Source: Bacteroides ovatus
GTDB lineage: Bacteria > Bacteroidota > Bacteroidia > Bacteroidales > Bacteroidaceae
Length of the DNA stretch: 64,000 bases
Direction: 5' to 3'
Assembly: GCF_001314995.1 (NCBI RefSeq)
Contig: NZ_CP012938.1
Location: forward strand, 62,001 to 126,000
Shown: piece after piece, positions 8,423 to 17,603 of the stretch
How the letters are laid out: each line of letters starts with the position of its first letter
Position numbering within the stretch: the first letter of the stretch is position 1
Made by a program: the position numbers and the translations under genes
Notes under the pieces: generated by a model
Told to the model about the DNA's origin: nothing
The model's input: the letters and a program-made list of their open reading frames with translations, nothing else
Databases searched by the model: none

Positions 8423-10801
8423 TTAATACTCAAATGTTATTCCTAATGTGGGGAGCAAAGTCCCGCTCGATTGTTTGAGGCGTTTCATTTTATAGTGTTG
8501 GCTGTTGGCAGGAGCTTCCGGATTCTCGATGATGCCGGTGCTCATCAGCACATCCTGCTGTTTCAGTTTGCTGGCCGTGATATTCTGCAAATCAAGATAG
8601 AATCCTAGCATGCAATGTTTCAGATAAAATGTCTTGTCGATACGGAGGTCTACCTGTGCAAAGGCCGGAAGACGTTCCTTATTATATTTTGAATAGTCGT
8701 AATATGCTTTGCCTTGTGCATCCCAGGCGGATACCAAAGATGACTTTTCTTCATCGTATGGGGTATAAGGAGCACCGCCGATGCAACTGACTTTCATGCC
8801 AACACTCCATTGGTGGGGCAGATTGTAAGTTCCCCGCAAATTGAAAATATATCGGTTGTCCCATGCGGATGCGATGTATTCGCTCTCTTTGTCGTTACGG
8901 TATTCACTTTTAAAGATGGTGAAGGAGGAAGCCAGATTCAGTTTCTTGGCGATCAGCCACTTTACCAGAATCTCCGTGCCATACGAACGTCCTTGAGCGG
9001 TAGAAGTCAGCAATTCATTGCCAATCACTCCATAGTCATTTCCTTTGCAGGTAAGAGGAATTCCGTCTACAACGGAGAGCGGAATTTTATCATAGTCTTT
9101 GTAGAATCCTTCGACGGAGACTTCGAACGTATCCCCTTTGCGCCAACTAATGCCCAGACTTTCCTGGCTGACTTTCATATAGCGCAGATTGTATTTGTTG
9201 ACATACATTCCGTTATTATCTTTAAAACCGAGTGCCGTGTAAGGAGGCAACTGATAATAAAGTCCTGCATTTCCGCTTACGAACCAGTGCTCGGCAAGTT
9301 GGTAGGAAAGCGATATGCGGGGAGAAAGCTGGTCGGAGAGTGACTTCATGGCCGACGAATAATTGTTGGCATCAGCTCTCAATCCCAAGGAAGCTGTGAA
9401 ACGTTCGTCCATCGAAGAGTAGCTGATAGTGCCGAAAAGTCCCCAACGCATCATTCCCAAATAGGTGTGGTAATCAAACGTTTGTGCCTGATTGGTATAT
9501 GCCTTTTGAAAGGTGGTGTTGGTATATTGACTATAATCCAGATTCACTCCGAGATTGACTTTCCAGTTGCGGAAAGAAGAATTGTTTTCGAAGCGGAACT
9601 TCGTTTCCTGTTCGGTAGAACGGAGGCGGAGCATCAGATTTTCCGGAATGCTTTCATCATTCTGCCGGTATTTGGTGTTGCGGTTGTTCAGATAGCTGTG
9701 ACTGACTACCACTGACTGCACATGTGCGCCTGCATAATGACGATAAACGGCTCCCAATGTAAATGTCTCCTGCTTGATTTTCGGCAGGTAACTAAGAATA
9801 TATTCGTTGTCTTCGCTATCCGCTTTCGTGTTCAATCGCATATTGTCGATTCCTCCGAGTCCCAGCACTGTCAACTCGTTCTGTTCGTTAAACCGGGTTT
9901 TCAATTTGAACTGCGCATCGGTGAAAGTCGGCAGGAAAGGGAGGTCGAGCATATCAAACAGGAATTGCAGATAAGATTGACGTATAGATACCAGATAAGA
10001 GGTCTTTTTCCCGATATGCCCGTTGGAGGCGAGCGAGACTTCGGATGCTCCGAGGGTAGCCTTTACAGAGTTGTGCTCCATATCTCCGTCGCGCAACTTG
10101 AAATCAAGAACGGAACTAAGTGCGTTTCCTCTATCAGTGGGGAAAGCACCGGTGTAGAAATTGACTTCACGTATCAGGTCGGCATTGAGGATTCCCACCG
10201 GACCACCGGAGGCTCCTTGCGTACTGAAGTGATTGATATTGGGAATTTCCACTCCATCCAGGTAGAAACGGTTTTCAGAAGGAGAACCACCGCGCACAAT
10301 CAAGTCGTTGCGGTATCCAATCGGTGAGAAGGCAACTCCCGGATAAGACTGAACAATACGTGAAATGTCCCGATTAGCTCCCGGACTTTTTTCTATTTCC
10401 TGCAATCCGATAATGCGCAGGCTGACGGGGCTTTCCAAATCACGTCGGAAAGGAGAAGCGGTGACGGTTACTCCTGCGAGTTCGGTCAGGTTCTCTTCCA
10501 TCTCTATCGAGATATTCAGATCTTTGGTAGATACAATATATTCGGGAGTAGTGACACTTTTGTAGCCGATGGCAGTTGCTTGCAGGCGGTAGATGCCGGG
10601 AGGTACTTGTTCGATGGTGAAATGGCCTTCCGCATTGGTGACGCCACCTTTGTTCAGCCCGAGAACCATTACGTTAATGAACTCTAATGGTTGACGGCTG
10701 TTTTTCTCAATAACCGTTCCCCTGATTTGATGTACAGGTTGTGCCTGTAGCAGGGAAAGTAGAAGGTTTGAAAATAGTAGCAGAGTCAACAGTCTTTTCA
10801 T
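8423..10801 (-). CDS. TonB-dependent receptor with carboxypeptidase-regulatory-like N-domain
   Basis: This 792-residue outer-membrane receptor has a signal peptide (SLLQAQ), a CarboxypepD_reg-like beta sandwich (about 25-110, IRGTVIEKNSRQPLEFINVMV...GYKSVTT), a plug domain (about 115-235, DLIVRGGSPSENRFYLDGVEIP) and a barrel ending in ...LGITFEY with terminal aromatic. It is shorter than SusC proteins and has no SusD neighbour, so it more probably imports a metal chelate, vitamin or small ligand than a glycan. No ligand can be named. It is first in a two-gene unit with the M48 protease. Confidence 0.88.
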   Translation of the reverse strand: MKRLLTLLLFSNLLLSLLQAQPVHQIRGTVIEKNSRQPLEFINVMVLGLNKGGVTNAEGHFTIEQVPPGIYRLQATAIGYKSVTTPEYIVSTKDLNISIEMEENLTELAGVTVTASPFRRDLESPVSLRIIGLQEIEKSPGANRDISRIVQSYPGVAFSPIGYRNDLIVRGGSPSENRFYLDGVEIPNINHFSTQGASGGPVGILNADLIREVNFYTGAFPTDRGNALSSVLDFKLRDGDMEHNSVKATLGASEVSLASNGHIGKKTSYLVSIRQSYLQFLFDMLDLPFLPTFTDAQFKLKTRFNEQNELTVLGLGGIDNMRLNTKADSEDNEYILSYLPKIKQETFTLGAVYRHYAGAHVQSVVVSHSYLNNRNTKYRQNDESIPENLMLRLRSTEQETKFRFENNSSFRNWKVNLGVNLDYSQYTNTTFQKAYTNQAQTFDYHTYLGMMRWGLFGTISYSSMDERFTASLGLRADANNYSSAMKSLSDQLSPRISLSYQLAEHWFVSGNAGLYYQLPPYTALGFKDNNGMYVNKYNLRYMKVSQESLGISWRKGDTFEVSVEGFYKDYDKIPLSVVDGIPLTCKGNDYGVIGNELLTSTAQGRSYGTEILVKWLIAKKLNLASSFTIFKSEYRNDKESEYIASAWDNRYIFNLRGTYNLPHQWSVGMKVSCIGGAPYTPYDEEKSSLVSAWDAQGKAYYDYSKYNKERLPAFAQVDLRIDKTFYLKHCMLGFYLDLQNITASKLKQQDVLMSTGIIENPEAPANSQHYKMKRLKQSSGTLLPTLGITFEY

Positions 10802-10949
10802 GTGATTGCGAATTATTGCTGCGAAAGTACGAAAAAAGTATTAAAGAATGATACCTTCCGTGAATAAAAACAGAATCACTTCCTGTTTGGTTCGTTTTAC
10901 CTACTGATAAACTTAGCCGGATTTTGTTTCACATTTCATTTTTATATCT

Positions 10950-10957
10950 TATTTTTG
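10950..10957 (+). promoter_or_regulatory. Bacteroides -7 box TATTTTTG upstream of the DUF2007 gene
   Basis: Matches TAnnTTTG; a TTTG at 10923-10926 can serve as the -33 element (23-nt spacer). Predicted leader to the ATG at 10983 is about 20 nt. Confidence 0.6.
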
Positions 10958-10982
10958 TGGGACATATTAAAACAGATTCCTT

Positions 10983-11417
10983 ATGAAGACTGTAAAATTG
11001 ATAACTTGTAATGATGCGATGAAGGCACATATCCTTCAGGGAGCGTTGGAGAATGAAGGCATTGAGTCTATTCTGCACAATGAGAATTTCTCTACTTTGT
11101 ATAAGAGTTGTGTGAGCAATATAGCAGGAGTGGATATATTGGTGGCGGATGAGGACTATGAAAATGCTGTCCAAGTGTTGAGGGATAACGATAGTTGGCC
11201 GGAAGAATTAACGCTTTGTCCGTATTGCGGTTCATCGGACATTCAGTTGGTTCTAAGAAAAGGAAAGCGGTGGCGCGCTTTGGGTGCCGCTATCATTTCT
11301 GCATTGATGGTCACTCCTCCGGGAGATAACCACTGGAACTATACCTGTAAACAGTGTCATAAAACCTTTGAAATGCCGGTTTCTAAATTTAATCCTTCTG
11401 CAGAGACAGAGGAATAA
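10983..11417 (+). CDS. DUF2007 / zinc-ribbon protein
   Basis: A 144-residue cytosolic protein. Residues about 1-70 match the DUF2007 'putative signal transducing' fold (LITCNDAMKAHILQGALENEGIESILHNEN... VDILVADEDYENAVQVL). Residues about 80-132 hold two Cys pairs, LCPYCGSSD and YTCKQCHKTF, which make a zinc ribbon. DUF2007 is related to the PII-like ferredoxin fold; no substrate or partner is established. It is followed after 25 bp by an exported esterase but there is no clear functional link. Confidence 0.75.
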   Translation: MKTVKLITCNDAMKAHILQGALENEGIESILHNENFSTLYKSCVSNIAGVDILVADEDYENAVQVLRDNDSWPEELTLCPYCGSSDIQLVLRKGKRWRALGAAIISALMVTPPGDNHWNYTCKQCHKTFEMPVSKFNPSAETEE

Positions 11418-11442
11418 CTATATCTAACTATTATAACACACA

Positions 11443-12261
11443 ATGAAAAAGAAAAAACTTCTATTAATTGCTCTTCTTTTAGTATGGGTGGCTCCTTCGT
11501 TTGCTGCCAAAGTAGATACTTTATTAATTAAAAGTCCTTCCATGAATAAGGATGTGCAAGTGGTGGTGGTAACGCCGGATGCTGCGCTGGGGAAGAAAGC
11601 GGTAGCTTGTCCCGCCATTTATTTGTTGCACGGTTACGGTGGAAATGCTAAAACATGGATTGGAATTAAACCGAATCTTCCTCAAATTGCGGACGAAAAA
11701 GGAATTATATTCGTTTGTCCGGACGGAAAGAATAGCTGGTACTGGGATAGTCCGCTCAATCCGTCTTATCGTTATGAAACTTTTATTTCATCGGAACTGG
11801 TGAAGTATATCGACGAACATTACAAGACGATTGCCGACAGAAAAGGACGTGCCATCACCGGATTAAGTATGGGTGGACACGGAGCGATGTGGAATGCAAT
11901 CCGTCATAAAGATACGTTTGGTGCCAGTGGAAGTACAAGCGGAGGGATGGATATTCGCCCGTTCCCGAAAAACTGGGACATGTCCAAGCAGTTGGGAGAA
12001 TATGAATCTAACAAGGAAGTATGGGATAATCATACCGTTATCAATCAGATTGATAAGATAGAGAATGGCGATTTGGCTATCATTGTCGATTGTGGAGAAG
12101 GAGATTTCTTCTTGAATGTGAACAAGGATTTGCATAACCGCCTGTTAGAAAAAAAAATCGATCATGATTTTATTACCCGTCCGGGAGGACATACAGGGCA
12201 GTATTGGAATAACTCCATTGATTATCAGATTCTGTTCTTTGATAAGTTTTTCAAGAAATAA
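11443..12261 (+). CDS. Exported alpha/beta-hydrolase esterase (FrmB/esterase-D type)
   Basis: A 272-residue protein with a signal peptide (VWVAPSFAAK). The alpha/beta-hydrolase triad is readable: Ser142 in GLSMGGHG, Asp in IIVDCGEGDF (about 226) and His in PGGHTGQYW (about 247). The oxyanion segment is YLLHGYGG (60-67). Proteins of this type include tributyrin esterases, feruloyl esterases and mycolyltransferase-like enzymes. Its true ester substrate is unknown; in Bacteroides similar enzymes often remove acyl or feruloyl groups from glycans. A terminator lies about 90 bp after it. Confidence 0.83.
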   Translation: MKKKKLLLIALLLVWVAPSFAAKVDTLLIKSPSMNKDVQVVVVTPDAALGKKAVACPAIYLLHGYGGNAKTWIGIKPNLPQIADEKGIIFVCPDGKNSWYWDSPLNPSYRYETFISSELVKYIDEHYKTIADRKGRAITGLSMGGHGAMWNAIRHKDTFGASGSTSGGMDIRPFPKNWDMSKQLGEYESNKEVWDNHTVINQIDKIENGDLAIIVDCGEGDFFLNVNKDLHNRLLEKKIDHDFITRPGGHTGQYWNNSIDYQILFFDKFFKK

Positions 12262-12346
12262 AACCGGGAATACTTGACTTTGGCTTTTCAATGTTGTATC
12301 TTTGGTACAGAATCATAAAATAGATTGAGGTTAAACTACGATAGAA

Positions 12347-12374
12347 GGAGGGAGTGGAAGCTTTCTCCTTTTTT
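12347..12374 (+). terminator. Intrinsic terminator of the esterase transcript
   Basis: GGAGGGAG (12347-12354) pairs with CTTTCTCC (12361-12368), two G-U pairs included, with a 6-nt loop and a following run of six T. Confidence 0.75.
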
Positions 12375-12451
12375 GTTGTATCCTTGGGAGGCGTGAGCTT
12401 TATCCCGGCTTATAAAAGGGATGAAACCAGAGATTAACGTGTTTTATACCG

Positions 12452-12561
12452 CAGCTTTATAAAAATTAGACGGTGCGTTACGACTCATTAAACGCTGCGT
12501 TAGGAGAAGTTGAAGCCTTTGTTAGGTAAAATCAGAGCCTTTGTTTCGGAATAAACAAAGT
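12452..12561. repeat. Intergenic array of five degenerate 22-nt tandem units (array 1)
   Basis: Units lie at 12452-12473, 12474-12495, 12496-12517, 12518-12539 and 12540-12561. Aligned with no gaps, positions 5 and 6 (TT) and 19 (A) are invariant, position 4 is G in four of five, and units 2-3 start TGCGTTA while units 4-5 start TTTGTT. Unit 4 holds GTTAGGTAAA, which also occurs in the second array near 34740. No function is known to me. Confidence 0.7.
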
Positions 12562-12669
12562 TGAGGTATGAAAAGGGGCTTTATAGGTTAAGAATCTATA
12601 ATTCTGCTCTTGACAGAAATAGAGTGATTGTGCTACTTTAAAAGAGAATGCGATGTTCGGAATGAAAGA

Positions 12670-13464
12670 TTATTCGAAAGAAACCGAAATGTTGCGTGTG
12701 TATGGATAATAGTTGGCCTGTCCTCCGGCATAGGTCGTTTGACAAATCATCCTGGATGGATTCCCTTTTTTATCAAACTCATACGAATAGATTGTCTTTT
12801 CATCGTTACTTCCTGCAGGACAACTGCGTATGGTGAAATGGCGCGGGTCCTTACCCAATAACCCAGCGTAAAGAGCTTCAATATGGAATGTCAGAGGGTG
12901 TATTTCTAATAAACCGAGGCAGGGTAAATGGTATGTCGAACTTTCTTCTCCCGGTTCATAAATGAACTTGTTTTCAAGGCCGTTCATCTTGGAACTGATA
13001 GAGGTTATATCTCCGTTCTCGTATGTAAGTGATGTTGATGAGTATTCTGTATTGTCAATATTCTCGACAATTCCGGTTAAGTATCCTTCTGCAGAGTAAG
13101 AAAATTGATAAATACGATTTTGTGAAGACAAACTGTATACACATTGACTGGCATAGCCTTCGCTATTTAATGTATATACTAAAGTGAGATAGTCAGTGGT
13201 AACTGTTACCTGATTATCAGAGTAGCTCAAGTTTACTTCGTTGCTGATTTCTTCTTCGAAATAACGTTGTTTTATAATATGTTGAATCAGGCGCTCACCA
13301 TCGAACATAAATTTCTCTGTCTTATCTACAGGGTTTGAATCGTTCTTGACGGATTCATTGAAAATCATAGCCCATTGCCCTTTATTCTCTACTGTGCCCT
13401 TTTCGTCATCATCCGAACAACTGAATATCAGTATTGCCAGCAATAAAATAGCTATTTTTTTCAT
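12670..13464 (-). CDS. DUF4595-type lipoprotein
   Basis: A 264-residue lipoprotein with lipobox LIFSCS (Cys16) followed by an acidic DDDE stretch, the usual signal in Bacteroides for surface export. The body consists of repeated beta-strand segments (YQFSYSAEGYLTGIVENID; TSLTYENGDITSIS; YSYEFDKKGNPSRM) like the DUF4595 and RHS-like beta-solenoid proteins. No enzyme motif is seen. It starts 6 bp after the S41 protease stop on the same strand, so it is translated from the same message and may be a partner or substrate of that protease. Confidence 0.72.
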   Translation of the reverse strand: MKKIAILLLAILIFSCSDDDEKGTVENKGQWAMIFNESVKNDSNPVDKTEKFMFDGERLIQHIIKQRYFEEEISNEVNLSYSDNQVTVTTDYLTLVYTLNSEGYASQCVYSLSSQNRIYQFSYSAEGYLTGIVENIDNTEYSSTSLTYENGDITSISSKMNGLENKFIYEPGEESSTYHLPCLGLLEIHPLTFHIEALYAGLLGKDPRHFTIRSCPAGSNDEKTIYSYEFDKKGNPSRMICQTTYAGGQANYYPYTRNISVSFE

Positions 13465-13470
13465 CCTTTC

Positions 13471-14907
13471 TTATTTTAATCGTAATCCGTTACTACTAAA
13501 ACGTCTACTTGCCGGACTTATTACGCTTTTCTCTATTTTGAATTGCGCTTTTGTGGTCTCTTCGGTTTCTTCATCCTTTGGTGGATAACTTCCGTCAATA
13601 ACACCGATGGCTACTTTTAACATTCTTTCGTTAGGATCACCGAATGGTAAAAATTCACTATAATTAGTAACTCCATCAATAGTAGTTTCACTGATTTTAA
13701 GATCTGTTGTAGGGGAGATAGCTCCTCCGGCATCGTGGTTGGAATCATAGACAGTGCATACTACCGGGTTGATTGACCACAGAAATTCTTCATTAATGAA
13801 TTGTTCTGTTGCTACATTTTGTCCTTTAGTGACACCACCGATGGTTACGACAGGATAACTGTCTTTCAGTGAAAGACTCCTAATTAACATTTCCGGTGCT
13901 CCGGCTGTTGTACTGCTTGTAATAGCAAACAGAGCGGGCAGGTCTAAATTAACACCGCTCTTTAATATCTCACTATCAAAGTTGATGGTAGCATCCTTGT
14001 CTCTGTTTTTATTATTATATTCCAGATAGGCCATCGGCTTATTTAATCGTGCCTCTGAAGTCAGAATTGTACCTAATAACTGAACACAATCCAATGAACC
14101 ACCGGTGTTGTAACGTAGGTCAAGTATAACATATTTCACGCCAGCTGTCTTGAACTCTTGTGAGATTTGTCGCAGTTCGTTATTGTATTTGTCCGGATCA
14201 CTATTGGTTCCGGCTGTGAAGCTATTGTACATGAGATACCCTACTTTAATATCTCTATTGTTTTCTTTTACCGTAAGTATTTTGGTCTTATGCACTGGAT
14301 TATCCTCAACGGATCGTGCCGCAGGTAGTTTTAATGTTATGTCATTAGGTACTACCTTGTATACAAATTCTTCTTCTCCTTCTTCCGGCTCAACAGGAAC
14401 TTCTTTCCATACTCCCATCACCAAATCCCGGGCTTGGGTTCCTTGCAGTAATTGAGTCTCGTATTTCTTGCTGATGTAAGAAGTATCGACTTTCATAATC
14501 CAGTTTCCACGTTCCAGTCCGGCTGCTTCTGCCGGTGAACCGGGGATGACGTAAGTAATTAATGCATTATATGCTGTATCGATATCCGCATTTCGAACCA
14601 GTGAATAATCAAATCCATAGGTAGGCAGCGGAGTCTCCATCACAGAGTCCACAAACGAATAGCTGTCGTTTTTTGATTTTACTTTAGATAAAAACGAGGC
14701 AGGTTCCAGAAACAGATTCACATCATCGTAGGAAGGTAGATTTTGATACCACAGATAGTTCTGCTGCATGATGTCGTACATCCATGTATCCAGTGCGGTC
14801 TGATGGGCATACTCCGGCCAGCGGTCGACACCACAGGAGAAAAAGCCACTGATAAATACGATGCTCAGGGCAGGTATGAGGATTATCTTTCTTAATTTCG
14901 TCATCAT
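13471..14907 (-). CDS. S41 (C-terminal processing) peptidase lipoprotein with PDZ domain
   Basis: Start placed at the ATG at 14907 (MMTKLRKI), giving 478 residues; the longer frame from a TTG at 14928 begins within a promoter box. A lipobox FFSCG is near residue 24. Domains: an N-terminal helical cap (to about 110), a PDZ domain (YVIPGSPAEAAGLERGNWIMKVD, about 125-205), and the S41 core (VKYVILDLRYNTGGSLDCVQLL; LFAITSSTTAGAPEML with the nucleophile Ser near residue 330). Family members cleave extracytoplasmic proteins at the C-terminus. The acidic insertion PVEPEEGEEEF in the PDZ region is unusual. It heads a two-gene unit with the DUF4595 lipoprotein. Confidence 0.85.
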   Translation of the reverse strand: MMTKLRKIILIPALSIVFISGFFSCGVDRWPEYAHQTALDTWMYDIMQQNYLWYQNLPSYDDVNLFLEPASFLSKVKSKNDSYSFVDSVMETPLPTYGFDYSLVRNADIDTAYNALITYVIPGSPAEAAGLERGNWIMKVDTSYISKKYETQLLQGTQARDLVMGVWKEVPVEPEEGEEEFVYKVVPNDITLKLPAARSVEDNPVHKTKILTVKENNRDIKVGYLMYNSFTAGTNSDPDKYNNELRQISQEFKTAGVKYVILDLRYNTGGSLDCVQLLGTILTSEARLNKPMAYLEYNNKNRDKDATINFDSEILKSGVNLDLPALFAITSSTTAGAPEMLIRSLSLKDSYPVVTIGGVTKGQNVATEQFINEEFLWSINPVVCTVYDSNHDAGGAISPTTDLKISETTIDGVTNYSEFLPFGDPNERMLKVAIGVIDGSYPPKDEETEETTKAQFKIEKSVISPASRRFSSNGLRLK

Positions 14908-14925
14908 AAAAAGCTTTTTACTGTG

Positions 14926-14933
14926 CAAATGTA
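14926..14933 (-). promoter_or_regulatory. Bacteroides -7 box TACATTTG for the S41 protease gene
   Basis: On the minus strand TACATTTG reads 14933 to 14926. Transcription from it would begin near 14920 and leave a short leader before the ATG at 14907; it excludes the TTG at 14928 as a start. Confidence 0.6.
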
Positions 14934-14989
14934 GGAAATACTTTGCTTATCTACCACATTTATGGTATAAAAATGCCTTCAATATGTGA

Positions 14990-15020
14990 TTGGCTGCTAG
15001 AGATTCTTGCCTTATCTTTG
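14990..15020 (+). promoter_or_regulatory. Promoter of mnmA
   Basis: A -33 TTGG (14990-14993), a 19-nt spacer and -7 TATCTTTG (15013-15020) fit the Bacteroides sigma-ABfr consensus closely. The leader to the ATG at 15088 is about 60 nt. Confidence 0.7.
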
Positions 15021-15087
15021 TAGCATAGAATTTTTTAATAGGTATTAGCTTACATATAGAACGTTATTAATAGACGAATCATTATTC

Positions 15088-16155
<1,068 letters not shown>

Positions 16156-16197
16156 CTTGTTTCCTTAGGGTGGTAGAGATCGGTGAATAGCAATATA

Positions 16198-16857
16198 TCA
16201 GATGTAATATTCCGCTAAATCCACAATTCCTGCCCTCATCGCATATTTAGTAGCCTCGTGCACATTATTCACCCCCAATTTGCGAAAGATATTCTTACGA
16301 TGGCTGTTGATCGTATGGAAACTAAGATTTTTCTCTGCAGCAATCTCTTTCGTCGTTTTCCCTAATGCAATTTCTTTTAGGATATTCTTTTCTGTCTGCG
16401 TCAGCAAATGGTCGTCCATGCTTGACATTGCCAGCGGAGAAGAAGCTCCCGAAAGCAGCAGATTGCTGACATGGTTGCATATATACCGTTGTTTGCGGGT
16501 GGCGCATTGAATGGCAGTCATGATTTCTTCTTTTGAGTTATCTTTCATCACTACTCCGAAAGCCATGCTGCTGAATAATACCTGACGGAGAAAGTTCAGG
16601 CTTAGTTCGTCAGAGAATAGAATCCAGTCAGCTTCCTTGAATCTTTCCTGCAAGACAATCAACTCATCCGCCCCGGCAAAATTGAACAATGTATAATCCA
16701 ATACAATCACCGCTTGCGGATGCAATCGTAACTGCTGAATCAGTTCAGCCTTACTATCAGCTTCTAAAAGGAGGGATACTTCCTTCTGTTTACTTAGCAG
16801 AAACATCATTCCCGCCTTACTGATATCCTGATTGTCTGCGATGATAAATTCTCTCAT
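16198..16857 (-). CDS. NarL/LuxR-type response regulator
   Basis: Start set at the ATG at 16857 (MREFIIADNQ), giving 219 residues; the upstream in-frame ATG would add 14 residues that do not fit a receiver domain. Receiver domain about 1-120 with phospho-acceptor Asp in VIVLDYTLF (about 51) and a degenerate acidic pocket (ADNQD). The C-terminal LuxR HTH (about 150-212) reads LTQTEKNILKEIALGKTTKEIA...NSHRKNIFRKLGV. No histidine kinase gene is adjacent, so it is an orphan here. Target genes are unknown. Confidence 0.87.
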   Translation of the reverse strand: MREFIIADNQDISKAGMMFLLSKQKEVSLLLEADSKAELIQQLRLHPQAVIVLDYTLFNFAGADELIVLQERFKEADWILFSDELSLNFLRQVLFSSMAFGVVMKDNSKEEIMTAIQCATRKQRYICNHVSNLLLSGASSPLAMSSMDDHLLTQTEKNILKEIALGKTTKEIAAEKNLSFHTINSHRKNIFRKLGVNNVHEATKYAMRAGIVDLAEYYI

Positions 16858-16876
16858 AAGCAATGATGAATAAAAA

Positions 16877-16922
16877 AACTCCGCTACAAATGTACGCATT
16901 TTGCGCGATTTGTAGCGGAGTT
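16877..16922 (-). terminator. Terminator of the DUF4251 gene overlapping the response-regulator promoter
   Basis: A perfect 15-bp inverted repeat (16877-16891 with 16908-16922, core CTCCGCTACAAAT) has a 16-nt loop and on the minus strand is followed by TTTTTTTA. Its distal arm contains the -7-like TACATTTG (16894-16887) pointing into the response regulator gene. Confidence 0.8.
16887..16894 (-). promoter_or_regulatory. -7 box TACATTTG for the response regulator, inside a terminator stem
   Basis: TACATTTG reads 16894 to 16887 on the minus strand, 30 bp before the ATG at 16857. Most of the box lies within the terminator arm of the upstream gene. Confidence 0.5.
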
Positions 16923-16945
16923 ATGATAAGATTCTTGTATCCGGA

Positions 16946-17536
16946 TTACCAGGAACGTCCCTTGAAGATATTTGACTGGTCAAGCGGAACGATATTTCCG
17001 TTCAATGTCAGGTTGTTGTTGCTGAAGTTCGGGCTGATACTAACCGAAGCTGTATTGTTTCCACTGCTCATATTAATAAATACTTGAGCGGAGATGCCGA
17101 TACCCTGAACACTGAATGAACAGTTCACATTTCCTTTTTTGTCGATATTCATCTTCATATCCGAAGAATTACCATCTACTGTAACACCACCGATTCCGTT
17201 AGGACCTGGGTAAGGAGTGTTGAAAGCAGTCTGTACGGTAGCTCTGTTGCCGTTCATCAGGACGAAGTTGGTATTTGAAGTAACAAAAGCACTCATACCG
17301 TTGCGGAAGACAACCTGATTAGCTTCCAATACAAATTGCTTGTTTTTCAAAGCCTGTACAGCTTGTTGATAGGCTGCCATGTCCTGCACCTCTTCTTCGG
17401 CACGGAGTTTCGCTCTCTCTGCATCTCTTTGAGCTTTTCTTTCTGCGCGGCGTGCTGCTGCGTTACTTTCTTGTGCATACATCATTGTGCTTGCACTCAC
17501 TAATACTAATGCTACTAATGCAATAAACTTTTTCAT
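16946..17536 (-). CDS. DUF4251 exported protein
   Basis: Start set at the ATG at 17536 (MKKFIALVALVLVSAS), giving 196 residues with a clear signal peptide ending MMYAQES; a longer frame from 17620 would overlap the antiporter gene. The charged helix AARRAERKAQRDAERAK is followed by the DUF4251 beta domain (about 60-196): FVLEANQVVFRNG..., VTSNTNFVLMNGNRATVQTAF, KKGNVNCSFSVQG. The family is a Bacteroidetes-specific periplasmic or outer-membrane protein of unknown function. It is transcribed downstream of the NhaC antiporter gene, ending in a strong terminator. Confidence 0.82.
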   Translation of the reverse strand: MKKFIALVALVLVSASTMMYAQESNAAARRAERKAQRDAERAKLRAEEEVQDMAAYQQAVQALKNKQFVLEANQVVFRNGMSAFVTSNTNFVLMNGNRATVQTAFNTPYPGPNGIGGVTVDGNSSDMKMNIDKKGNVNCSFSVQGIGISAQVFINMSSGNNTASVSISPNFSNNNLTLNGNIVPLDQSNIFKGRSW

Positions 17537-17603
17537 AACTTTTTTTTGTTTAGGTTTAATATGTTGTTCGTTTATTGCAAAAACAAAGTGTATGCCAGAT
17601 TGT

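Larger units (their letters stand above)
12262..12669. other. 408-bp convergent intergenic region
   Basis: This lies between the 3' ends of the esterase (+) and the DUF4595 gene (-). It holds a plus-strand terminator (12347-12374) and an array of 22-nt degenerate repeats (12452-12561). A plus-strand frame at 12628-12861 overlaps the DUF4595 gene in antisense and has no support. Confidence 0.7.

Noticed and set aside
9722..10327. 201-residue plus-strand frame inside the TonB receptor gene
   Set aside because: It is antisense to a well-supported gene and has no domain or start signal.
12452..12561. CRISPR array from the regular spacing
   Set aside because: Units are contiguous and degenerate with no alternating unique spacers, and no cas genes are near.
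12628..12861. Plus-strand gene of 77 residues
   Set aside because: Mostly antisense to the DUF4595 gene, with no start signal or similarity.
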